This document shows positions 37,184 through 44,241 of a stretch of DNA of 64,000 nt, piece after piece. A program made the translations under genes and the position numbers. Position 1 is the stretch's first letter. Each line of letters opens with the position of its first letter. The notes under the pieces were generated by a model. The model was not told where the DNA came from, did no database searches, and worked only from the letters and a program-made list of their open reading frames with translations. Source of the DNA: Salegentibacter holothuriorum (GTDB lineage Bacteria > Bacteroidota > Bacteroidia > Flavobacteriales > Flavobacteriaceae); assembly GCF_900168045.1 (NCBI RefSeq), contig NZ_FUYY01000004.1, positions 124,001-188,000 of the forward strand, read 5' to 3'.

Positions 37184-37468
37184 ATGCAAAAGAGCTACAT
37201 CTATATACTCTCTAATTCTACCAGAACAATGATTTATATAGGTGTGACTGCAGACTTAAAGAAGCGCATCAATGAGCATAAAAGCGATATTGGCTCATTG
37301 TTTGCCAGAAAATATCACCTTAAATTTTTAATTTATTTCGAAGAATTTTCAGAAATTCATCAAGCCATAGCCAGGGAGAAACAATTGAAAAACTGGCATA
37401 AAGAATGGAAATGGAATCTGGTAAAATCGATGAATCCAGACTTGAAGGATCTTTACGAAGACTTGTAG
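37184..37468 (+). CDS. GIY-YIG nuclease-domain protein, intact (copy 2)
   Basis: 94 residues consisting of one GIY-YIG domain of the UPF0213/URI type: SYIYILSN and MIYIGVTADL form the GIY...YIG strands, followed by KKRINEHK with the catalytic arginine, a conserved Glu in AREKQLKNW, and WKWNLVK. There is no DNA-binding extension. GIY-YIG domains cut DNA in homing endonucleases and repair proteins; the function of this short form is unknown. The promoter region (TTATTTATATTTATAA just before ATG) and flanking hairpins are shared with copy 1. The combination suggests a mobile or repeat-associated gene. Confidence 0.9.
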   Translation: MQKSYIYILSNSTRTMIYIGVTADLKKRINEHKSDIGSLFARKYHLKFLIYFEEFSEIHQAIAREKQLKNWHKEWKWNLVKSMNPDLKDLYEDL

Positions 37469-37600
37469 TTGAGTTTCACGTCATGCTGAACTCGTTTCAG
37501 CATCTAACATGAAAAGAATTTACGCTCATCCTAGATCCTGAAATAAATTCAGGATGACGTAGAATCCATAATCCTAAATTCATTTCAAAGGTCTAAGCTG
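37469..37600. repeat. GTCA-type palindromes downstream of GIY-YIG copy 2
   Basis: CGTCATGCTGAACTCGTTTC at 37478 and TAGATCCTGAAATAAATTCA at 37531, ending GGATGACGTAG. Equivalent to 35496-35577 after copy 1; similarity then fades. Confidence 0.85.
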
Positions 37601-37639
37601 TTAAGAATTTAAATTGAGCTACGATATATAGGAAACTTT

Positions 37640-37888
37640 TCAATTCAACGAACAATTCACGTTAGTCATCATTTTCCAGGAACACATAAATTGCGGTAAT
37701 TTTTTAGCAGAAGAGAGTTTGCGTTTAAACCTGATCTTAATGAATTTCCCACCCGAACTTTTAAACTGATAATGCGCCGAATTGAGCAACTCCCCGTTAA
37801 AGTCTATGATGATTCCGCCGGAATTTTTCCATAGAAAACTACCGCTAAATGCTTTTACCAGTTTTGGATATTTAGAAGAACCTTCCAT
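37640..37888 (-). CDS. Small hypothetical protein
   Basis: An 82-residue basic protein (many Lys, Ser), without signal peptide or recognised domain. Codon choice looks coding and the frame is fully open. It follows the DUF2805 gene by 77 nt on the same strand. I do not recognise it; it may be a Flavobacteria-specific protein or a chance frame. Confidence 0.45.
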   Translation of the reverse strand: MEGSSKYPKLVKAFSGSFLWKNSGGIIIDFNGELLNSAHYQFKSSGGKFIKIRFKRKLSSAKKLPQFMCSWKMMTNVNCSLN

Positions 37889-37965
37889 ACGTTTAAAATT
37901 TAGGAAGTTATAAGATACGGAAAAAGATGTTGTAAACGGAAAAACACATTGAAATTAACGCATCC

Positions 37966-38262
37966 TCAATATTTTTTCTTTGAAATTCTATTCCCGGTAA
38001 TTTGGCGTTGCGCAGTAGATTTAAACCTCGAGATCTCGTTATCCCTTAGTTTTGCGTGCTTGGTCTTTCTTCCCTGCACCCTGGCGCGCCATTTTCTCCA
38101 GTTGCGCGGGTGCATTTGCTCCTGCATAAATTTTATGACATCTTTTTCAGCAAGGCCAAACTGGTATTCAATGGCTTCAAAAGGCGTGCGGTCTTCCCAG
38201 GCCATAGCAATTACGCGGTCTTGCTGGCGCTCATCTAATTCAAACTTTTCAGCGATCTTCAT
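37966..38262 (-). CDS. TIGR03643/DUF2805 family protein
   Basis: A 98-residue basic protein. The N-terminal half (ERQQDRVIAMAWEDRTPFEAIEYQFGLAEKDVIKFMQ) is the conserved helix-turn-helix-like core of the TIGR03643 family, followed by HPRNWRKWRARVQGRKTKH. The basic tail suggests nucleic-acid binding. Function unknown. Lies at the border of the repeat-rich stretch. Confidence 0.85.
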   Translation of the reverse strand: MKIAEKFELDERQQDRVIAMAWEDRTPFEAIEYQFGLAEKDVIKFMQEQMHPRNWRKWRARVQGRKTKHAKLRDNEISRFKSTAQRQITGNRISKKKY

Positions 38263-38350
38263 TTTTTTTAGCCGAAATTTAAGAAAATAGGAGCTTTTGA
38301 TAGGTTGAACGGAAGTGAAGGTTTTTGTAAAAAAAAGCAGATGATTATAG

Positions 38351-38541
38351 AAGAATGAATAGCAGAAGCAGAATAAACATTATTTGGGCGTTTCCCTACC
38401 GGGCCGGGCTTTTCGCTGCAATCTTTTTGCTCGATAATCGAGATTTAATATTTAGGGGTTTGTCCTAAAAGTATTACCATCTTGCTACAGGCCGGGTTCT
38501 TGGTGCCTCACAAAAAGGATTTCCACTGCAATCCCTAACGC
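38351..38541. repeat. Dispersed repeat, GGGCGTT...ATCCCTAACG family (copy 1)
   Basis: Begins AGAATGAATAG, contains GGGCGTTTCCCTACCGGG, CGGGCTTTTCGCTGCAATC, the palindrome CTCGATAATCGAG, and ends AAAAAGGATTTCCACTGCAA then TCCCTAACG. AATCTTTTTGC and the later CAAAAAGGATT can pair. A second copy in the same orientation is at 44008-44192. Confidence 0.85.
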
Positions 38542-38630
38542 TGGAAAGTTTGCTCGCCTGAACAGGGGTGAAGATTTTTGTGAAATAAGCTAAGGAGCTT
38601 AATGTATCTGATTAAATATTTATTGGCACC

Positions 38631-38720
38631 GCCAAAGGGTGTAATACCCCGAGGCTTGCCTCGAAATTAAAAATTTGTTTCCAACGAATGCCTCGTGGGC
38701 TTGCCCCGAGGTAGTTTACC
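38631..38720. repeat. CGAGGCTTGCCTCG family repeat (copy B)
   Basis: CCCCGAGGCTTGCCTCG, AT-rich centre, then CCTCGTGGGCTTGCCCCGAG. The two halves are mutually complementary and each half is itself nearly palindromic. Confidence 0.8.
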
Positions 38721-38805
38721 TAAAAATTTTTTTTAACACCTTCCAATTTTCCAGAAAGGACATAGCGGTAACCCATATGCATGAATTTATTCAATTTGAA
38801 TCATT

Positions 38806-38912
38806 TACTCGATAATCGAGATTAAATGCTCCGAGGCTTGCCTCGAAATCAAATTATATTTTCCAATAATAATGCTTCGTGAGCTTGCTCCTAAGTTGTT
38901 TACTCTGACTTT
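38806..38912. repeat. CGATAATCG / CGAGGCTTGCCTCG repeat (copy C)
   Basis: Starts TACTCGATAATCGAG, then CCGAGGCTTGCCTCG, an AT-rich centre, then CTTCGTGAGCTTGCTC and TAGTTTACTCTGA-like end. Nearly identical to 60023-60125. It lies directly 3' of a decayed gene. Confidence 0.8.
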
Positions 38913-38998
38913 TCAACGCTTCACAAACACCACAAAATGCTGCCACGGTATGTTGCTAATGTTCTCTTTAAGTTCAAAGGCATTGTCTTCAATTTTTT
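38913..38998 (-). pseudogene. Remnant of a gene, C-terminal end only (methyltransferase-like)
   Basis: The minus-strand frame ending in TGA at 38913-38915 reads FELKENISNIPWQHFVVFVK before the stop. This resembles the C-terminus of class I SAM-dependent methyltransferases of Flavobacteria. The frame is closed by a stop after about 28 codons and no upstream part can be recognised, so only the last piece of a deleted gene seems to remain. The family is suggested from memory of the tail pattern and is uncertain. Confidence 0.4.
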
Positions 38999-39093
38999 AA
39001 GGACTTCCTCAGACTACGAAGAATTTTATTTTCCTGGCTTAATTTTCTGTGAAATCGCGATCAAGGAAAGTGTGTTTTTAATGAGCATATCAA

Positions 39094-39420
39094 TCAACTT
39101 TTGATCATAGTCAGCATCATTTTAAATTTTTCGTTTGCCTTCACCGCGTGTGGAACCTTGGCAGGTAAAATAATACTTTGTCCCGCCTGTAGATCATTTA
39201 GCTTTCCTCCGATAGTGATTTCAGCTTTGCCATCCAGAACCTGAAGCATTGCATCGTGGGGTGTGGTATGCTCAGATAAGCCTTCTCCCTTGTCAAAAGC
39301 AAATAAAGTGATGTTTCCTGTGGGTTTTTTCAGGATCGTTTTACTTACTATGGAATTTTCAGCATATTCAATGCTATCTACAGCTACAAATGTTTTTGAA
39401 GTTTCGGTCTCGTTGCTCAT
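39094..39420 (-). CDS. Cupin-domain protein
   Basis: A 108-residue single cupin: GEGLSEHTTPHDAMLQVLDGKAEITIGG (first motif with two His), and PAKVPHAVKANEKFKMMLTM (second motif). The metal-binding His residues appear present. Small stand-alone cupins of this type have unknown substrates. Bounded on both sides by non-coding stretches. Confidence 0.88.
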   Translation of the reverse strand: MSNETETSKTFVAVDSIEYAENSIVSKTILKKPTGNITLFAFDKGEGLSEHTTPHDAMLQVLDGKAEITIGGKLNDLQAGQSIILPAKVPHAVKANEKFKMMLTMIKS

Positions 39421-39782
39421 AATTTTCTTTTCTTAATATTTATATATGTTTTAGGGAAGTAGTCCTAAGCTTTTAAATTATTATTACCCTTAAAATTACA
39501 GGTTTCATTGGATATTTCCTTCCAATATAAAACTACTTTATAAAGCTCTCTCCACAACTTCTGCATAAAGCCTATAATATCTGGATCTACATCCTTTTTT
39601 CGCCTAACGAAAATTACTTGTTGAATTGAGTCAGCATTTTATGAGAACTAAATCCCTCACTCTTCTCCGGCCTGCTAACTTTCTTTAAACCAGCATTAAA
39701 ACTTACCAGCAAAACCACCCATTTAAAACAGGAGAATTACTTCTCACAAACACTATACAGATCCTGTGCATTATTAGCCTGA
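39421..39782. other. Non-coding stretch, 362 bp
   Basis: No supported gene or repeat. The minus-strand frame 39465-39638 is open for 57 codons (contains DVDPDIIGFMQKLWRELYKV) without a good start and could be a remnant of a lost gene. Confidence 0.35.
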
Positions 39783-42700
39783 TCAATTCTCTTTACTTTT
39801 CTCAAGCTTCCTGTTCCCGAGTCTGAATTTGGTCTTTAGCTTATGCTTACCAGCCTTTTCACTTTCTTTATCCTGTATGATCTGTAAATAGAATTTCACC
39901 CCTGATTCGTCGAAGGAGATCTTTTCCGGTAATTTGGTCCCGTCGCGACTTTTAAGGATATTATTCCAGGGCAGGGAGATCCAGATATTATAATACTCTC
40001 CAATTTTAGATTCTCCTTCTACGAAGAAATGCAGGGCAGAAGACTGTATCTGCGTGCGCGGGATATTTATATTGCCATTGGTCACTTTAATAGTTTGCCT
40101 GATGGGCCTAAACTGTAATTTCTCAAAACGCTCTTCCTTTAAAAGCACCACGCTTTCTATAATGGGGTCAAATTCATATAAAGCAAGACTGGTAAGATCC
40201 AGGTCTAAAGTACCGTTAAGGGAATTCATTTCCAGCGAATCCTGCCCATTGAATTTTCCGCTTAGATCCAATTTCAGGTCCAGATTGCCACTTATTTTTT
40301 TAGCCTTTCGCAGCTCTATATAATTAAAGTAATCCAGGTCTTTGACCAGTTTTCCCAGGTCTATATTTTCAATTTTCATGGCTATCTTCACCGGCAGATC
40401 TTCCGGGTCTCCAACTCCGGCTTCGATCATTAGCGCTATACTACCGCCAGAATACTGAAGTTCTGTATCTGATATTCTTATCGCGCCCGCATTGTTAAAG
40501 CCAATGCCGGAAGTGAAATCTGAAACCTCCAGATCATTATATATCAAAGAATCGATCTCTATACTGGCCGAGGGAAAATAGGAGTTATTGATGTTGCTAA
40601 GAAGGTCCTTTAGATCCTGTACTTTAAATTCCTGTTTTTTAGAAGTATCTATTTTCTTCGTGGTGATTCCAAGGAATTTTTTTATATCCCAGCTATCCAG
40701 ATAGGGCGACTTTATAATAAAAGAAGATCGATGTGAATCCACCGCCTGGTCATTATTGATGAAATTAGAGAAATTGTCTATCTCCCCGGTGATATCTATA
40801 GCGCTTTTCCCGGGCAGGTTTACATCCAGCTTTTCCAGCGAAGCAAGATTGTTCTTTATCTCCAGGTGCAGGCTGTCTACCGGGATCTGAATATCTGTAC
40901 CTTCAATATCTACCAGGGTAGTGCCCAGTATTAGGTCTCCCCGGGCGTTTGAATTCAGGATATTAAGATCCTTTGCCTCGCCCTGGTAACTTCCGTTGAA
41001 CTTAAAATCACCCGATCTCAACGTGAAATTCACCGTTTGTAAGAGCTCATTAAGATCTTTGGACTTACCTTTAGCTTCTGCTGAAAATTCAAAACTAAAG
41101 GGATTTTCATCAGCCTCAGGATCATGGAGTTTATGAGCTGCCAATTCCCCCCTGATAAGGGCTTCAGAATCCTGATACCTAATGCTTAAATCATCAAGCT
41201 TAAGGATAGAGTCATTCTCAAAATATACTTTTGCGTCCAGTTCCCTTGAGACCAGGTCCTTGTATTTTATGGAATCTACGGCGATTTTGAACTCCGGGTC
41301 AAAATGGTAGATATCGGCAAATATGGCGGCCAGATCACGGTTTTTCAGAGGCTTATTAAGTGTGTCTGGTTCTATGGAGTGTAAGGTATGCAACCATTCA
41401 TCCATGTCTACATACGCCGCATCCAGAGCTACAAAAATTTTGCCCTTGCCTGGGACGCTATCCAGCAGGAATTCTGGAAATTCCTCTACGTAGCCTTGCA
41501 GCGCAAAAGGGTGATGTTCATCTATTTCTACTACAAAGTTCTTTAGCCTGATGTTAGAATCATGCACGGCCACGCTCAGGGAGTCCAGCTGAATATCCAT
41601 ATCTGCTTTAGGATAATAGAATTTTGTATTTGTAAGCTTAAGATCACCATTGGCGTTATTCAGGAGTTGTTCGAATTCTTGAATATTTCCGGTTACATTT
41701 CCCAGGAAACTAAAGTCCCCTGTCTTAATATCCAGCAATTGAATATTGAAAAGCTCCTGGAAAACCTTAACAGGCCCCGATGATCTTGCTTCCACATTAA
41801 GAAAAACGGGCTCCCGAACTGCATTGTTCGGTTCCGGGATCTTCAGGTTTCCTTGTAACTTGGTAAACGCGTCATTAAAATTAAAACTTAAGTTGTTCAA
41901 GTGTATAGTCTCGGCATTTAATAGCCTAATATCTGCCAGGAGATCATTAAACTGGTTCTCATTGTATTCCACCGTTTTTAGATCCAGTTTAAAGCGGGGC
42001 TGAAATTTTTTATAGAGCGCTTCAAAGCTATCATGCAGGGTGTTTAAATTATTAGCTGATTTTTCTGAAGGCGGAATAAATTCCATGGCAGTGGCAATGA
42101 GATCATTGATGTTCAGTTTTTCAGAATCGAGCCTTACATCTGCAGAAGCGGGAATTACAGGATCGCTGCCCAGAAGTGAGGCAGCATTATCTATTGTTCC
42201 CTTAAATACCAGCTGTTCTCCGTTGGGCAGGCTTATTTTAAGCTGCTCCAAAACCGAATTCTTATTATTCAGTTGAAGGTCTATGATCTCCACGGGTAGC
42301 TGAAGATTATTTTTTCGCAGCACCACCCGGGTATTTTTTAAAGTGAAATTTCCAGTAGCATAGTTGAAGACTTCCGCAAGATCGGGAATATCACCTTCAA
42401 TATGAGTGTTCAGAACAAAGTTACCGCCAAGGAAATCAAAATTTTCGGTTTGCATAAGCCTGGTCAGGCTTTCGTTAGAGCCGGACATATTTAGATTGGC
42501 ATTTACAAAATTCAAAGCTTCTTCTGAAGACTGAAAGTAAGAATCGAATGCTGAAATATTAATATCCTCCACATTGGCTGATATATCTTCAAAGAAGATC
42601 TTGATATCCTGCCGGGCCGGTTCCTGTTTATCCAGGCTATCTCCTTTTTTTAAGGTATTGGTTAGATAGCCGTTGAAGTTGAATCCACTTAACTGCAGAC

Positions 42701-43736
42701 TATCACCAATTTTCAGCTTGTTATTAAGACTCGAAAAATCGGCATCGATATAAGGGATATCACCATACTGAAATTCACCGCTGAGACTGAGCTTTGTTTC
42801 CAGGGGTTCTAATATTTCATAAGTTAAAAGTTTTGCGGAAATACTATCTGGCAATAAGCCCCTGAGCTCCTGAAAATCGGTTTCAGGATTATGAAGCGAA
42901 AAGCTATAGGCATTGATCCCTTTAAAATTAAGATCGGCTTTGGTAGTGAAGGTCTGGGATCCAATTTCAAGCAGAAATTTGGGAATAGTAAGCATGGTCT
43001 TTTCCCCGTTCAATACAAATTTGGGATTACCGCTAACAAGAGACCCATTAATAAAACTTCCTTTTCTGGTATTGAAGCCGAGAGCCTTCACCAGTATATT
43101 AAAATCCAGACTTCCTATAATCTTTTCATTGTTGCTTCTTATCTTTCCCATTGCCTGCTGTACCTCTAAATTGAAATACTTATTCAGCATAGAATCTTTA
43201 GAGATAAAACTTATTTCCCGTAAACTGAAATTTGTTCTTTTAGGATCTACCCACCCGGGAAGCTCTATCCCGTTATTGGGATGAGCCTGTTTTTGCTTTT
43301 TTAACCCGATATATTCATCGACAGATCTTTCAGAGATAACTTCTGAATATATTTCTGCTTTATAAATATCTATATTTTTGAACTGAAGATCTCCGCTTAA
43401 AAGATCGGTAGCAGCGATACTTACCTGGGCCTCCTTTATGAAAATGGAAGATCTTTTATCGAGGATGGTGTCGAAACTGGTCTGGTAAATGTCCTTAATG
43501 CTAAAACTTACATTCGGAAATCCCTTTAGAAAAGTAGTATTCACCTCTCCAATTTCCAGCGTACCATTGTTGTTGTCATTATACCATTCCTGCAGTTCAT
43601 CTATAAGCAGGTCCCTGTTAAACCATCCTATGGTAAACAAAAGTGTGGGTGCTAGTAGGACTATAGCCAAAGCGATACCTGCCCGCCGGAGCCATTTGGA
43701 ATCTGATCTTTTATTTCCTCGGGTTTCGTTTTTCAC
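39783..43736 (-). CDS. Very large AsmA-like protein
   Basis: 1317 residues. A basic N-terminus and one membrane helix (about 17-36, IALAIVLLAPTLLFTIGWF) anchor a long periplasmic body of repeated beta-strand units, with an AsmA-like N-terminal domain (LEIGEVNTTFLKGFPNVSFSIKDI) and AsmA C-terminal-like elements (LNLDLTSLALYEFDPIIESV) toward the end. Proteins of the AsmA/TamB/YhdP group are thought to form grooves that carry lipids between membranes; that function is inferred by fold. It ends in a very basic tail. The gene stands alone between the cupin gene and the restriction module. Confidence 0.88.
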   Translation of the reverse strand: MKNETRGNKRSDSKWLRRAGIALAIVLLAPTLLFTIGWFNRDLLIDELQEWYNDNNNGTLEIGEVNTTFLKGFPNVSFSIKDIYQTSFDTILDKRSSIFIKEAQVSIAATDLLSGDLQFKNIDIYKAEIYSEVISERSVDEYIGLKKQKQAHPNNGIELPGWVDPKRTNFSLREISFISKDSMLNKYFNLEVQQAMGKIRSNNEKIIGSLDFNILVKALGFNTRKGSFINGSLVSGNPKFVLNGEKTMLTIPKFLLEIGSQTFTTKADLNFKGINAYSFSLHNPETDFQELRGLLPDSISAKLLTYEILEPLETKLSLSGEFQYGDIPYIDADFSSLNNKLKIGDSLQLSGFNFNGYLTNTLKKGDSLDKQEPARQDIKIFFEDISANVEDINISAFDSYFQSSEEALNFVNANLNMSGSNESLTRLMQTENFDFLGGNFVLNTHIEGDIPDLAEVFNYATGNFTLKNTRVVLRKNNLQLPVEIIDLQLNNKNSVLEQLKISLPNGEQLVFKGTIDNAASLLGSDPVIPASADVRLDSEKLNINDLIATAMEFIPPSEKSANNLNTLHDSFEALYKKFQPRFKLDLKTVEYNENQFNDLLADIRLLNAETIHLNNLSFNFNDAFTKLQGNLKIPEPNNAVREPVFLNVEARSSGPVKVFQELFNIQLLDIKTGDFSFLGNVTGNIQEFEQLLNNANGDLKLTNTKFYYPKADMDIQLDSLSVAVHDSNIRLKNFVVEIDEHHPFALQGYVEEFPEFLLDSVPGKGKIFVALDAAYVDMDEWLHTLHSIEPDTLNKPLKNRDLAAIFADIYHFDPEFKIAVDSIKYKDLVSRELDAKVYFENDSILKLDDLSIRYQDSEALIRGELAAHKLHDPEADENPFSFEFSAEAKGKSKDLNELLQTVNFTLRSGDFKFNGSYQGEAKDLNILNSNARGDLILGTTLVDIEGTDIQIPVDSLHLEIKNNLASLEKLDVNLPGKSAIDITGEIDNFSNFINNDQAVDSHRSSFIIKSPYLDSWDIKKFLGITTKKIDTSKKQEFKVQDLKDLLSNINNSYFPSASIEIDSLIYNDLEVSDFTSGIGFNNAGAIRISDTELQYSGGSIALMIEAGVGDPEDLPVKIAMKIENIDLGKLVKDLDYFNYIELRKAKKISGNLDLKLDLSGKFNGQDSLEMNSLNGTLDLDLTSLALYEFDPIIESVVLLKEERFEKLQFRPIRQTIKVTNGNINIPRTQIQSSALHFFVEGESKIGEYYNIWISLPWNNILKSRDGTKLPEKISFDESGVKFYLQIIQDKESEKAGKHKLKTKFRLGNRKLEKSKEN

Positions 43737-43739
43737 TTA

Positions 43740-44007
43740 ATAAGCTGGTATGTTCATTATCCGGTAAAAGTAATACTTCTATGATTCCGTTAGCTTTTCA
43801 AAATATACTAAAAATCAAATAACACCGGCCTAACCGGTGCTATTTTATAAAAAGTGATCCAAACTTAATACCTGTATCCTTTTCAAGTTTAAATCTTACC
43901 AGTTACAGGTTCTTATTTCTCCTGTAAAAATTAGATCATAAACTGCCCTTTTTTTAAGGTCCATCTTTTTTCTATTGGAATCTCGTCACTACGGTTAATG
44001 GTAATGC
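43740..44007. other. Intergenic stretch with one hairpin
   Basis: No gene seen. CACCGG..CCGGTG at 43823-43838 forms a small hairpin followed leftward by T-rich sequence and may terminate leftward transcription from the restriction module before the AsmA-like gene. Confidence 0.45.
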
Positions 44008-44192
44008 AGAATGAATAGGAGAAAGAGCATAAAAATTATTGGGGCGTTCCCCTAACGGGTCGGGCTTTACGTTGCAATCTTTTTGCTAGATAATCGAGAT
44101 TTAATATTTCGGGCTTTGTTTTTAAATTGAGCTCAACTCAGATTAAGATCCTGGTTCCTCGCAAAAAGGATTTCCACTGCAATCCCTAACGC
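44008..44192. repeat. Dispersed repeat, GGGCGTT...ATCCCTAACG family (copy 2)
   Basis: Same order of blocks and same orientation as 38351-38541: AGAATGAATAG, GGGGCGTTCCCCTAACGGG, CGGGCTTTACGTTGCAATC, TAGATAATCGAGATTTAATA, GCAAAAAGGATTTCCACTGC, ending TCCCTAACGC. It lies 50 nt beyond the 3' end of the restriction module. Confidence 0.85.
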
Positions 44193-44241
44193 AAAAAAAC
44201 TTATGTAAAAGATATAAAAACTAGCCAGTTCTGCTGATACT

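Noticed and set aside
42891-43284. Plus-strand frames opposite the AsmA-like gene
   Set aside because: Antisense shadows; no start context, family or codon bias of their own.
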